From a virus: a stretch of 64,000 bases of DNA. The stretch spans positions 17,197 to 81,196 of the IMG/VR virus record IMGVR_UViG_3300008108_000181; one strand, 5' to 3'. The notes below the pieces were generated by a model. That model saw nothing but the letters and a program-made list of their open reading frames with translations. It had not been told where the DNA came from and ran no database searches. Made by a program: the position numbers and the translations under genes. Below are positions 1 to 9,034 of the stretch, in pieces (the first letter of the stretch is position 1; every line of letters starts with the position of its first letter).

Positions 1-462
1 AGCAGTAATATTGGGAACATTATTTTTAGTAGTTGTTACTCCAATTAATATACTGCCTCCACCCAAATCGATTTGTAAATCTTGATCAACAAATGGTGTT
101 TGATTTGCAAATCGTGGATCAGTTAAATTAGCAGAGCCCTTTAATACTTTGATTTCACTTCTAAATTGTGTACCGATACTTTGTCTTTCGAATTTAATCC
201 ATTTGGAATCAGTTCTAAAGTTTACCGATTCTGAAATCAAACCCGTTTCAAATTCAGTAATATATCGAATAGAATTACCAACAAACACATCTGCATCAAT
301 ACGAATATCAGTCCCTATCACTGGTTGTGATAAATTTTCTTGTTGAGATGAAAAAGTAAATTGTATAGTTACATCAGGAGCATCGGTTGGATTAATAACG
401 CGTACCACTCCCTCATTTTCTTTAAAGATAGTTGTTTTATATGAAGTGGTAATTATAGTCAT
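1..462 (-). CDS. Phage structural protein, 3' end cut by window edge
   Basis: An open frame of 154 codons runs from an ATG at 462 to the window edge without a stop, so the C-terminus is missing. The N-terminus reads MTIITTSYKTTIFKEN and is followed by a beta-rich, Gly/Thr/Asn-rich sequence with few charges and no signal peptide. It lies 12 bases downstream of another structural gene in the same direction, in a run that leads back to the gp25 and gp6 baseplate genes. A baseplate or tail-tip component is therefore likely by context. I recognise no named family. Confidence 0.7.
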   Translation of the reverse strand, partial: MTIITTSYKTTIFKENEGVVRVINPTDAPDVTIQFTFSSQQENLSQPVIGTDIRIDADVFVGNSIRYITEFETGLISESVNFRTDSKWIKFERQSIGTQFRSEIKVLKGSANLTDPRFANQTPFVDQDLQIDLGGGSILIGVTTTKNNVPNITA

Positions 463-474
463 TTATTATCGTAT

Positions 475-1032
475 TTATCGTTGTGCATTATTATCTTGTG
501 AAGTACCAGCTACAGCAAAAGCAGGTGTTCTAAACTGACCAGGAGTTATTTCAGTATCTCCTGCTCCCCCGGCCGATGTTTGTCCTGCTCCACCTCCTGC
601 AGTTGCACCAATCACATTAGTCACTACTTCTGATGAAAGAATATATGTTTCTTGTGAATTGTTTGTACCATTAACTACCGTAATAATTTTGGGAGTTAGT
701 AATTCAGTCTCTTCGAATTTCATAACATGAGGTGTAATAAAATTAGTATTAACCCCACCAAGTAAAATACTTGCACCATTTGGTGATGATGTTATAGTAA
801 AAGAAATTGTTCTACTTGTAGGTACACTTGTAACCGCACCTGACGTATTAGTAACGGTGGTAGTGGTGGTTTCACCCGGTTGTCCTGACCCACCTCCACC
901 TTCTTCACTATTCGAAAGACTTGCGGCATCTTGTTGAGTAGCTGTAAGTGGATTACTTGGATTGAATTGTCCTATTCCACCCCCTGCTCTAACATCTCCT
1001 ACACCAATATTTGAAACATCTACTACTGCCAT
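475..1032 (-). CDS. Small tail/baseplate protein with PEGA-like segment
   Basis: A 185-aa protein with low-complexity Gly/Thr/Ser linkers (residues about 40-70 and 145-160). The middle segment, ITSSPNGASILLGG followed by a TP, resembles the start of a PEGA beta-domain, in which a P-x-G-A-x-hydrophobic turn leads to a G-x-TP. The C-terminus PGQFRTPAF resembles the end of the 498-aa protein encoded upstream (PGQYRGPGF), so the two may share a terminal docking or trimerisation tail. A TATATTTATA late-type box lies 16 bases upstream of the start. Role inferred: minor virion protein. The PEGA resemblance is by eye only. Confidence 0.65.
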   Translation of the reverse strand: MAVVDVSNIGVGDVRAGGGIGQFNPSNPLTATQQDAASLSNSEEGGGGSGQPGETTTTTVTNTSGAVTSVPTSRTISFTITSSPNGASILLGGVNTNFITPHVMKFEETELLTPKIITVVNGTNNSQETYILSSEVVTNVIGATAGGGAGQTSAGGAGDTEITPGQFRTPAFAVAGTSQDNNAQR

Positions 1033-1048
1033 TATCTTAATTTTATTT

Positions 1049-1060
1049 TATATAAATATT
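1049..1060 (-). promoter_or_regulatory. Late-type promoter box TATATTTATA
   Basis: On the coding strand this reads AATATTTATATA, 16 bases before the ATG at 1032. It is one of eight near-identical copies in the window, mostly before structural genes, with no TTTG box 20 bases further up. Confidence 0.55.
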
Positions 1061-1068
1061 TTAATATT

Positions 1069-2565
1069 TTATTGTTGTGCCCCACGAGGTGCTGTACCCC
1101 CATCAATTCCAAATCCAGGACCTCTATACTGACCAGGATTTACTTCGATGAACCCTTCACCTGTTGCTGTGGTTTGGAATCCACTACCACCGCCACCGGT
1201 TGAAGTTGGTCCAAATGAACTACCATCTCCTCCTTGTTCTTCACGCGGTGGAGGTGGTGGTGGACTACCAGCTGGTTTTTGTGTTTCTCTAATATCACTT
1301 CCATCTGATGTTTTAAGAGAACCTTCGTAGTATGATAAGGTAAATTTATCATATTCATTAAATTTTTGTAATTGGCCACCTGACGCATTTACATATCTAG
1401 CAGATGAACCATCTTTCCAACCATACCAAGTTTTTGTTACAAGTTCGGTAGTGGGAGTTGGGTTAGCAGTTATTGTAGTGTTGGTTTCAAATACACAACT
1501 ACCATCATCTTCTTTTGCCAGAGGATTGTAGTTTTTAGCATTAGGATTGGTACAACCCCTTACAACAAATTGAGAATTATCAAATGCATCAGTATCATAT
1601 TTGGTACCTGATGTAACTGTTTTTAGAAGTTGTTTTACTTCGTCTAAAGTTATTTGTTCATCTAATGTTAAAATATTCTCTTCTTGATATGTACGCTTCG
1701 GTAGATATTTATCAATTACTTTTATCAAAATTGAATTTAAAGTTTCAACAATTTTTTCAACTGAAAGTTCTAAATCTCTTGGTGTGGAAAGTGGTTTCCC
1801 ATAATTGTTAGATGAAATGTTCCAGTCTCTATTTTCTACAAAGTATTGAGCACCTTCTACTAATTTTTCTTTAATTTGATTTACAAACAATTCCCAATTT
1901 TGTACTTTGAATTCCGATTGAATTAATTTAACATAATTTTCACCAGATGTAACTGTACCATTTAATGTTAAAAATGTTTTTAATACATCATCAACTTTAA
2001 TTGATTCTACCATAGATTTTACAAAATAAATGGTATCATCTCTAAAATTTTTACCATTTAATAAAATATCTAATCTTTTTTGTAAATCATCATAAACTAT
2101 TTCGTTTTCATCTTCCATTGGGAGAATACGAATTTCAGTACGAGATGGTGATATTTCATGAATCCATAATTTATCTTTATCAACCGTTTCAGAACCAACT
2201 CTTCGGTTTAATAAAGAAACTTGACTTTTAAAAATACCATTAGAATATCCGGCTTCAGTAATAAGTTTTTCTATATCAATAATATACTCATCTGCACCAT
2301 TCATTTTCATGTTTGATGGATTTTGAGTAATTAAAAAGTATTTTCTAATATTTTCTACATCTAAAGGAATGTATCTAACTAATTGTCCTGAATCACCTTG
2401 TGGTAATTGATTATCGTTTGAATCATAAACAATAAATTCAATCATATCAGATATACCAAGACCAAAGTATGATTTACCAATTTCTCTTTCAAAAATGGTT
2501 CTATCTTTAGCGTTTACTCTAAACCCTTTTTTATCGATTATCTCTTTGAATCCTCTTATTGCCAT
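1069..2565 (-). CDS. Large tail/baseplate protein with GCTNP...DDGSC motif
   Basis: A 498-aa protein. The first ~330 residues are a mixed alpha/beta region of unknown family. Residues ~337-357 carry the cysteine motif GCTNPNAKNYNP followed by DDGSC, a short module common in large surface and secreted proteins of Bacteroidota and seen in some marine phage structural proteins. A Pro/Gly-rich stretch including PPPPPP (~430-440) leads to a C-terminal tail ending PGQYRGPGFGIDGG, matching the end of the 185-aa neighbour. The start overlaps the stop of the upstream coiled-coil gene by 10 bases, implying translational coupling. Probably a virion adhesion or baseplate component; function not established. 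Confidence 0.75.
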   Translation of the reverse strand: MAIRGFKEIIDKKGFRVNAKDRTIFEREIGKSYFGLGISDMIEFIVYDSNDNQLPQGDSGQLVRYIPLDVENIRKYFLITQNPSNMKMNGADEYIIDIEKLITEAGYSNGIFKSQVSLLNRRVGSETVDKDKLWIHEISPSRTEIRILPMEDENEIVYDDLQKRLDILLNGKNFRDDTIYFVKSMVESIKVDDVLKTFLTLNGTVTSGENYVKLIQSEFKVQNWELFVNQIKEKLVEGAQYFVENRDWNISSNNYGKPLSTPRDLELSVEKIVETLNSILIKVIDKYLPKRTYQEENILTLDEQITLDEVKQLLKTVTSGTKYDTDAFDNSQFVVRGCTNPNAKNYNPLAKEDDGSCVFETNTTITANPTPTTELVTKTWYGWKDGSSARYVNASGGQLQKFNEYDKFTLSYYEGSLKTSDGSDIRETQKPAGSPPPPPPREEQGGDGSSFGPTSTGGGGSGFQTTATGEGFIEVNPGQYRGPGFGIDGGTAPRGAQQ

Positions 2566-3599
2566 GATACTTGTTTGTTCTTATTTGCAAACACTTTATA
2601 TACTAAAATTGAAAACTTCTCACCGAATTTGTGTAAGAATTTTCCCTTATAATTTTGTTTTGGTAAAACACCCATTTCGTATGCCATGTATTCTGACCAA
2701 TCTTTAACAAAATAATTGTAAACGAATTTAGAAAAAGATTTAGATGTTTTTAATCTATTGACAATTGGTTGTGCCCAAATCCAATATCCATACATAACTT
2801 CAGGATTTTTCTGAAGTACAATATCACCGAATTTAGAATCCATGTCGTAAATGAATTGTGGCATAAATCCTTGATTATACATTTCAGTACAAATGATAGT
2901 ACCTCTTCCTTCACTATTTCGTTCATTGAGTGCATTAGCAGCATCTGCAAAGTTATTTTGTGCAGCAACTAAATTATCTTGAATTGTTGCAATAGTGTTA
3001 TTTGCTCTATCGATTGTACTTTTTGATTCCTCTTGGAGTGCTATAAATGCTTCCTTTTCTGCAAGTAATCCTTGTAACGATGCTTCTCTCGATACTCGTT
3101 CTATAGCTTCTTTTACACCTTTAGAAAGTGCAGATTGTAAATCTAATGTTACTGATTGTAGTACTTGGTTTGTAGCATCTCTTTCGTTTTCTGCAGATGA
3201 TTTTAATAATTTTTGTAAATCTATATCAATTTGTAATTGTTCTATATCAGTTCTAAGTGATTCGTTTTCTACAAGTAATTGATCTACTTGTTCTTGTAAA
3301 TCTTGTATATCAAGAAGAGCTCGATTATACAATCTTCGTAAATCATCATAAATTGTTTTTAGTACAACTGCAGGTGCTTCTACTCGTGGAGGACCTATTA
3401 ATTCATCTACAACGGTATCAACTGCTTTTACAAGTTGTTCATTATTGTAAACGGGTCTTTCAACATATCCAAATGTAGAACCATCAGTATCTACTGAAGT
3501 ATCTGATAAAATAATACCTTCAGGAGTCACCTCTTGTTTTAATGCAGCCGAACCACTTTTTATAAGTTCTGATAATATAAATTCGTTACTTAATGCCAT
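2556..3599 (-). CDS. Coiled-coil tail protein
   Basis: A 347-aa protein. Residues ~85-235 form a long predicted coiled coil rich in Glu, Gln, Leu and Ala heptads. The C-terminal ~110 residues form a separate globular domain beginning ICTEMYNQGF and containing YGYWIWAQPIV and a Trp-x-x-x-Met-Ala pattern; similar C-terminal domains occur in phage tail and fibre-associated proteins. The stop of the 353-aa gene before it and this start overlap by one base at 3599. Likely a structural tether in the baseplate or tail tip. The family name is not known to me. Confidence 0.75.
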   Translation of the reverse strand: MALSNEFILSELIKSGSAALKQEVTPEGIILSDTSVDTDGSTFGYVERPVYNNEQLVKAVDTVVDELIGPPRVEAPAVVLKTIYDDLRRLYNRALLDIQDLQEQVDQLLVENESLRTDIEQLQIDIDLQKLLKSSAENERDATNQVLQSVTLDLQSALSKGVKEAIERVSREASLQGLLAEKEAFIALQEESKSTIDRANNTIATIQDNLVAAQNNFADAANALNERNSEGRGTIICTEMYNQGFMPQFIYDMDSKFGDIVLQKNPEVMYGYWIWAQPIVNRLKTSKSFSKFVYNYFVKDWSEYMAYEMGVLPKQNYKGKFLHKFGEKFSILVYKVFANKNKQVSWQ

Positions 3600-4660
3600 T
3601 ATTTTTCTACTAAGAATGTTAAATCTCTATCTGAGAAGTATTCTATTACACCATCTCTATCTATTTTTATTTCAATATAGTATTCTCTATTAGTTTGCCA
3701 ATTTTGTAAATTTAACTTAAAAAAGTTACCATTGGAATCACAACTAACTTTTGAATAATCACCAAATGGTATAATTACATCATCAGTAACGATATCCTTT
3801 ATTTGATAATAGGTTGTTGATGGTAAGTATTTTAAATCAGTATATGTATAAAAATTAGTATAAGTTTTTAATGGATATTTTTCTCTACCAAATACTCTAA
3901 TTTCAGGTTTACTACCAATTTTATATTTACTTTTTAATCGTTTAAATGTCACATGGATATCATCAGATGTAAGTTCTGTAAGTGAACCAGTTGTGAAAAT
4001 AGAATCGTCCCATCCAACTCTTAATTTTGGTTGGTATATTGTATTTGTTTCTTTGGAAAAGAATTTTAATTGACCATAATCATTTGCATCATTTTCTAAT
4101 GAAGAATCGTATTTTATAATAAATCCATTATTTGGAAGTGAACCACTTAACCATAATTCGATTGTATTTTTTACATCGATTGATAAATCTGCAGTCTGAT
4201 ATTCAAATGATTGTGTTGCCTGAGATGCAGTATACCAAGTTCCTCCTCTACCATTATAAGAACCAGTTGAATCCAATGATAACGAATCTGCCATTAACCA
4301 ATTCGTATTAGTAGATTTGTGATTCCATGTTATACCATCACCCGAAATCTCATCAAAACGAGTTCCAATTCCCATTTCCCAAGATTGAGAAACCGGGTAG
4401 GCATATATTGTATATGATAATGGTATTTCAGATGCTTCGGCTTCATGTAAAATAAGGTCAACCGAACTCATTGTTACGTGTCCACTCACTATTGATGATG
4501 AAAGATTATTCAAATCAAACTGAATGAATGTACGAGCAACATCTTTTAGATTTCCATAATAAGTTTTAGAAACTTCTAATATTTCATCTAATCCAGTATT
4601 CTGGGTTGGTTGTTGTAAATATATTGATGCATCTTTTGATGCTGTTAAAAAATAATACAT
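3599..4660 (-). CDS. DNRLRE/CBM96-like beta-sandwich tail protein
   Basis: A 353-aa protein. The N-terminal ~210 residues resemble DNRLRE-type beta-sandwich domains: the start YYFLTASKDASIYLQQP, the ARTFIQFDL strand near residue 65, and later a WLSGSLPNNGFIIKYD strand are the usual landmarks of this fold, which often binds carbohydrate. The last ~130 residues are a second beta-rich domain without recognised family. It overlaps the baseplate wedge gene by one base at 4660 and the coiled-coil gene by one base at 3599. Likely a virion protein that may contact host surface glycans; binding specificity is inference. Confidence 0.75.
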   Translation of the reverse strand: MYYFLTASKDASIYLQQPTQNTGLDEILEVSKTYYGNLKDVARTFIQFDLNNLSSSIVSGHVTMSSVDLILHEAEASEIPLSYTIYAYPVSQSWEMGIGTRFDEISGDGITWNHKSTNTNWLMADSLSLDSTGSYNGRGGTWYTASQATQSFEYQTADLSIDVKNTIELWLSGSLPNNGFIIKYDSSLENDANDYGQLKFFSKETNTIYQPKLRVGWDDSIFTTGSLTELTSDDIHVTFKRLKSKYKIGSKPEIRVFGREKYPLKTYTNFYTYTDLKYLPSTTYYQIKDIVTDDVIIPFGDYSKVSCDSNGNFFKLNLQNWQTNREYYIEIKIDRDGVIEYFSDRDLTFLVEK

Positions 4661-6675
4661 TATATAGCCCTCCCCTTAATGTCTTTATTTGGAAATTTAA
4701 CTTCAAATACCGATGGATCTAATGATGGATATACCATCTTACCCTTTGTTGCAGCTCGAATATTATATGAATTTTTAGAATAACTACCCAAACATTTATT
4801 TACAATTTCACACTTAGGTACTGATTGAACTCCCTCTACACCTGCGATTAATAATTCAACTTCTGAAATATTAATTGGCATATTGAATGTCCAATTATCT
4901 ATATTAAAGTATTGTTGAAGTTCGGTGATACAACGAGTTAAAACTTCTCTCTTGTTATATCCACCATAAACTCTAATTTCAAAATCAACACCAATATTAA
5001 TTACAAACCCATCCAATAGATTTACACCATCAGTTAATAATCTATATTCATTCATGTATGTTTTTAGATTTTCTTTTACTGCTCTATTGAGAGGTGTTAA
5101 ATTTTTATTTAGGTTATAGCCTAAAACATATAAATTAATTGCAAATGGATTATTTTTTTCTTGTATATTATTTTTCTTACCAATTAAAAATTTTTGAACT
5201 TCTTGTTTAATTTGGTCTTCAGTTAATTCTCGATTTTTTAAATCAGTAATTAAACCAGTAAATTCATCCAACACATCAGGATTTGCCAAAATAGAAGAAG
5301 GTGAATTATTATCTAATTCTCCATCGGGTGCACAATATGCTTTAGCAATTCCACCGTATTTTGGAGGAAGTGATAATGCTCTTACTTGATAATCTTTACG
5401 AGTTACCGCTCTGTTTTGTGAACCAAAGTTAGCAAGTGAATTTTCTCTGATTTCTTCAATAGTTTCTGCACCTCTACCTCCAGTTGCAGGAATTTCATTA
5501 TCCACTGCAACTGATGCCTTCATTGAATTATATAATCGTAATTCATCTGGAGTAAAAGTTGTAGTATCATCATCGAATTCAATTCTATCAATTTTAGTTA
5601 AATCTCCTTTTGGTACATTGGAACTAATACCACCTCCAACTAAATACGAAACCGTAAGTGTCGTATTAGATGGTGCCTGACCGTATGTATTGGTTTTTAA
5701 GAAATTTGCCGGGTCAAACGATGAACCTAATTTATTAATTGAAGAATTAAGTCCTAATCCTACATTTTTAAAGTTTGGTATTAGAGTTTCATCACTTGAG
5801 TTTATTCCACCTCCAAATATAAGTGTGGTTGTATTATTTTCGTTTACTTGTTTTACAAATCTACGAGAAGTTTTAATTAACTTTAATATGTTTGGAACTG
5901 AATCTTTAAATTGAACTAAATCTTTATCGGTTTGTTCGGAATTTGGATAATCTATATACACCATTTCTTGTGCAAGATATGGTACCTCATACCATTTATT
6001 TCCATTAGAATCTCGAACATCGTAAATATCAATTACATTTGTATCTCCTATTTCTATTTTAGAGAATTGTTGTGCAGAACTAAATGATACATTTTGAGAT
6101 CTTAAAGTTGCCGAAATAGCATTAACATATTTTTTAACCAAGTATAAATTAGGTTCACCTGTTATGCTGTCATTTCTATATACACTTATTTCTCGTTCAT
6201 CCTCAACATTAAAATCTAATAATTCAGTTGTTCTGAATACAACTGAACTTGGGCCGGATACCAACATACCTTCCTTAATTCTTAAAAAATAAGTTTCATC
6301 AGGTTTAATATCACTTCCAGTTCGTGTTGCCGGTACTAATTGATATACTGATAATTTTGTAATTGCAGGAGATGTTACTTTGGGTTTATATCCTAAATAG
6401 TTTGCAAGAGCGATAACATTATTTTTATCCTCTGCATATAACATCATTGATTCTTTTAATGAATCATCAACATAGTATGATAGAACATCACCTATATACG
6501 ATGCCATTTCAATAAATAACATACCAGGGGATGCCTCATTGAAATCGGAATAAGTTTTTGGGAAATATGTTTTTGCGTATTCAATTAAATTACGTCTAAA
6601 TGATGCAAAATCTTTATTAAGATATTTTATATCTCTACCCTGATTACTTCTTCTTGTTGTACTATTTAGTGCCAT
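4660..6675 (-). CDS. Baseplate wedge protein, T4 gp6-like (baseplate J family)
   Basis: A 671-aa protein. The N-terminus has the hallmark of T4 gp6-type wedge proteins: IKYLNKDFASFRRNLIEYAK, then TYSDFNEASPGMLFIEMAS and YIGDVLSYYVD, followed by AEDKNNVIALANYLGYKPK. The middle contains the ENSLANFGSQNRAVTRKDY segment typical of baseplate J-like proteins (residues ~405-425). Gp6 dimers join baseplate wedges into the ring and trigger sheath contraction. The gene lies four bases downstream of the gp25-like gene, the same gene pairing as in other T4-like phages. Length matches gp6 (660 aa in T4). Very likely complete and functional. Confidence 0.93.
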   Translation of the reverse strand: MALNSTTRRSNQGRDIKYLNKDFASFRRNLIEYAKTYFPKTYSDFNEASPGMLFIEMASYIGDVLSYYVDDSLKESMMLYAEDKNNVIALANYLGYKPKVTSPAITKLSVYQLVPATRTGSDIKPDETYFLRIKEGMLVSGPSSVVFRTTELLDFNVEDEREISVYRNDSITGEPNLYLVKKYVNAISATLRSQNVSFSSAQQFSKIEIGDTNVIDIYDVRDSNGNKWYEVPYLAQEMVYIDYPNSEQTDKDLVQFKDSVPNILKLIKTSRRFVKQVNENNTTTLIFGGGINSSDETLIPNFKNVGLGLNSSINKLGSSFDPANFLKTNTYGQAPSNTTLTVSYLVGGGISSNVPKGDLTKIDRIEFDDDTTTFTPDELRLYNSMKASVAVDNEIPATGGRGAETIEEIRENSLANFGSQNRAVTRKDYQVRALSLPPKYGGIAKAYCAPDGELDNNSPSSILANPDVLDEFTGLITDLKNRELTEDQIKQEVQKFLIGKKNNIQEKNNPFAINLYVLGYNLNKNLTPLNRAVKENLKTYMNEYRLLTDGVNLLDGFVINIGVDFEIRVYGGYNKREVLTRCITELQQYFNIDNWTFNMPINISEVELLIAGVEGVQSVPKCEIVNKCLGSYSKNSYNIRAATKGKMVYPSLDPSVFEVKFPNKDIKGRAI

Positions 6676-6679
6676 TTAA

Positions 6680-7111
6680 TTAACCTCGTATCGTAAATGT
6701 TATTTCTTCTGTATTTATTTGATTACCAACTGTAAATTGAATATTCATATTTGCGATATTTCTATCTTTCATCTCATCTGTCATTTCAATATCGATTTGT
6801 TTGATAGTAATATATGGTAACCAATAATTTACATTAGTTGTTATTGTTTCTTCTAATCTAGTTTCAAAATCATCTGTCATTTGTTCAAAAAGTAAAGATT
6901 GTAATCCAGTACCAAAGTTGGGTTGCATAACTCGTTCACCTTTTTTGGTAAGTAAGAGATTTTTTAAATTAGCTTTTGCTTGTTCAAAGACAGAAAATGC
7001 TTGATTAAAATATCCAGTATTACCTCGTTGGACAGGTAGAGTAATACCGTAAGCAAAATCATTAAATGCTTCAGTATCTTTTACAATCTTTTTATTTAAA
7101 ACATATGCCAT
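6680..7111 (-). CDS. Baseplate wedge protein, gp25-like
   Basis: A 143-aa protein of the GPW/gp25 family. The segment VFEQAKANLKNLLLTKKGERVMQPNFG (residues ~42-68) is the family signature: a helix followed by the loop that reads TxxGERxMxPxFGT. It continues FETRLEETITTNVNYWLPYI. Gp25 forms part of the wedge core and starts sheath polymerisation together with gp6 and gp53. It lies between the 211-aa gene (3 bases upstream) and gp6 (4 bases downstream). Length is close to the T4 protein (132 aa). No lysozyme activity is expected despite the old annotation of this family. Confidence 0.93.
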   Translation of the reverse strand: MAYVLNKKIVKDTEAFNDFAYGITLPVQRGNTGYFNQAFSVFEQAKANLKNLLLTKKGERVMQPNFGTGLQSLLFEQMTDDFETRLEETITTNVNYWLPYITIKQIDIEMTDEMKDRNIANMNIQFTVGNQINTEEITFTIRG

Positions 7112-7113
7112 TA

Positions 7114-7749
7114 TTACTTATTGAACCTCTTAACTAATTGAGAGTAATCTCGGTTTAATGCTTTATCTAATGCTTCGTTTCCAGTTTTGACACCCAAACC
7201 ACCTCGTTGAGCACCGCCACCAAAATCACCATAACCCATTTTCTCTGCCATTTGATTTCTCATAGCACCCAAACCTACTTGTGCAGTTACTGGATTATTA
7301 AATGTAAATGTTTCATCAATATCAGGTTCTGCATCCATATAAGAAGGAACATAAGATGCTACTTCTTGAATGGGTTGTTGGTATGTATCTAAAATTGAAG
7401 TACCACCACCAAGACCACTTCTTTGAGCAGAACTAAATGGTTGTGTTTGATTTAGTATTTCATTCAATACCGGATTTTTTGTAAACTCTTTTGTTGGTTT
7501 ATTTTGAGTTTGTTGTCTTTCTTTTTGTAAGACAGATTCTGCAAGAGCAAAAGGGTCTAATTCTTTTGTTTTAGTTGTAGTTTGAATCGGAGTTTTACTT
7601 TTTGTTTCTTTTAAAAGTTTTACCATTTTGGCATTAACTTCTTCTTCCAAAATTTTTGGAAAAATTTTAGTTAGAAAATGTTCTTGTTTTTTAGCAACTT
7701 CCGCTTCTACAATTACTTGAATTAACTTTGCTAATTTTTTACTATCCAT
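7114..7749 (-). CDS. Baseplate-cluster protein of unknown function
   Basis: A 211-aa protein with a charged N-terminal helical region (residues ~1-60, KKLAKLIQVIVEAEVAKKQ), a Gln/Thr/Pro-rich linker, and a Gly-rich end with QRGGLGVKTGNEALDKALNRD. It is the first gene after the terminator of the TonB/lipoprotein insert and has its own TATATTTATA late-type box 20 bases upstream. It is tightly coupled to gp25. A virion assembly or wedge-associated role is plausible by position only. Confidence 0.7.
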   Translation of the reverse strand: MDSKKLAKLIQVIVEAEVAKKQEHFLTKIFPKILEEEVNAKMVKLLKETKSKTPIQTTTKTKELDPFALAESVLQKERQQTQNKPTKEFTKNPVLNEILNQTQPFSSAQRSGLGGGTSILDTYQQPIQEVASYVPSYMDAEPDIDETFTFNNPVTAQVGLGAMRNQMAEKMGYGDFGGGAQRGGLGVKTGNEALDKALNRDYSQLVKRFNK

Positions 7750-7769
7750 TTTTATTCGGTTTTATTCTT

Positions 7770-7781
7770 TATATAAATATA
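7770..7781 (-). promoter_or_regulatory. Late-type promoter box TATATTTATATA
   Basis: A perfect TATATTTATATA on the coding strand, 20 bases upstream of the ATG at 7749. It restarts transcription for the baseplate genes downstream of the terminator at 7811-7834. Confidence 0.6.
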
Positions 7782-7810
7782 CCTTTTATGGATTTTGTAT
7801 TCTAAATAAA

Positions 7811-7834
7811 AAAAGGGAGTTTTCACTCCCTTTT
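7811..7834 (-). terminator. Intrinsic terminator after the lipoprotein gene
   Basis: A perfect 10-bp stem, AAAAGGGAGT/ACTCCCTTTT, closed on the minus-strand transcript by a GAAA tetraloop and followed by a T-rich tract. It sits four bases after the lipoprotein stop and isolates the TonB/lipoprotein pair from the baseplate genes. Confidence 0.85.
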
Positions 7835-7837
7835 AAT

Positions 7838-9034
7838 TTAATTACCTTTAGATGGGAACCTAGTCCATCCATTACTCCAAATTGGTTTATCTAATTCAGG
7901 TATTACCACATCTATCTCCTTATTGCTCTTTGAAAGTGCTAGAGTTTTCAATTGGTCATTAGTTAGGATTGTAGTTGCCTTACTGATAAAGTTTAAGGTA
8001 GGATTAAATGTTCCTACTGAATTGTTTTCAAATACTGAAACTCCATCTTTTACAAATCCTGCAGTTTCATTACTTTCCAAACTCAAACCACCTTTCATCC
8101 AACCCCACACAATACTGTTCTTCATTGTGAATTGAGTTGCTCTCCTAAATCTCAAACCTAAATTGTGATTTGCTAATGCAGTAGATACATTAGGTCCAAC
8201 TAAAATCATATTGTAAAGTTTCGGATGTGTGTATGGTTGTGCAGGTGAACCCGTTCCATCGTTATCACATTCAACACCATTTCCAGCATCACCACTATCT
8301 ACGAATTGTGGGTCTCTCTTTGCTACACCATTTGTAATTGTTCCAGTATATCCAAAATCAAAATCAAAATCATCATCTGCGGTTGCGAATGCGTATAGAT
8401 TTCTTGCAGATACTGTTCCACCAAAGAATTCAAATGCATCATCGTTAGCGTAGATAGTTTGAACATTCTCAACGATTGTTCCACTACCAACTCCACCCAA
8501 TGTTAGTGCATTGATTTCTGAGTTTGGAAGTGCAGCAATACCTGCGTATTCAATTCTTACAAAACGAAGAACACCACTATTATCTAAATCGTTTGTTCCT
8601 CCATAAGGTCTACCAATACCACCTTCAATAGTTGGTTCTGATGTTCTATTGGTTTTTGCTCTACCCAATATCACAATACCACCCCAATCTCCAGGTGCTC
8701 TTTCTCCAACTGCTTTACCTGAAGTAAATACGATTGGTTTTGTTGCAGTTCCTTCTGCTACAATTTGTGCTCCTCTTTCAATTACCAATGCACCTTTCTC
8801 ACTTATATCGGATACGATTGTAGTTCCAGGTTGAATAATTAGTTTTGCTCCATCGGTTACATATACATAACCTTTCAATGTCCAAACTTTATCCGCAGTT
8901 AAAGTTGTTGTTGTGTTTATGTTACCGGAAATTGTTGTAGTTGATGGAATGTTAATTGGTCCATCACCTCCACCCAATTCGGTTTCACAACTTAATAATC
9001 CGAATGCTAAAATAGCTACTAATAGTTTTTTCAT
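7838..9034 (-). CDS. Beta-helix outer-membrane lipoprotein, partner of TonB receptor
   Basis: A 398-aa lipoprotein. The signal peptide MKKLLVAILAFGLLSC ends in a lipobox with the acceptor Cys16. The mature part contains GYVYVTDGAKLIIQPGTTI, GALVIERGAQIVAEGTATKPIVFTS and PGDWGGIVILGRAKTN, the signature of a right-handed beta-helix family of Bacteroidota often found beside TonB-dependent receptors and sometimes misnamed multidrug transporter. The start overlaps the receptor stop by four bases, so the two are coupled. The G+C content is visibly higher than in the flanking phage genes. Likely exposed on the outer membrane of the infected cell; ligand unknown. A family member inside a phage baseplate cluster is unexpected. 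Confidence 0.85.
   Translation of the reverse strand: MKKLLVAILAFGLLSCETELGGGDGPINIPSTTTISGNINTTTTLTADKVWTLKGYVYVTDGAKLIIQPGTTIVSDISEKGALVIERGAQIVAEGTATKPIVFTSGKAVGERAPGDWGGIVILGRAKTNRTSEPTIEGGIGRPYGGTNDLDNSGVLRFVRIEYAGIAALPNSEINALTLGGVGSGTIVENVQTIYANDDAFEFFGGTVSARNLYAFATADDDFDFDFGYTGTITNGVAKRDPQFVDSGDAGNGVECDNDGTGSPAQPYTHPKLYNMILVGPNVSTALANHNLGLRFRRATQFTMKNSIVWGWMKGGLSLESNETAGFVKDGVSVFENNSVGTFNPTLNFISKATTILTNDQLKTLALSKSNKEIDVVIPELDKPIWSNGWTRFPSKGN

Noticed and set aside
6680-7111. gp25 as a lysozyme
   Set aside because: The old annotation of this family as acidic lysozyme is not supported; catalytic residues are absent and it is a structural wedge protein.
8229-8834. Plus-strand frames opposite the lipoprotein gene
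   Set aside because: Shadows of the G+C-richer lipoprotein and receptor genes; no promoter or family match.
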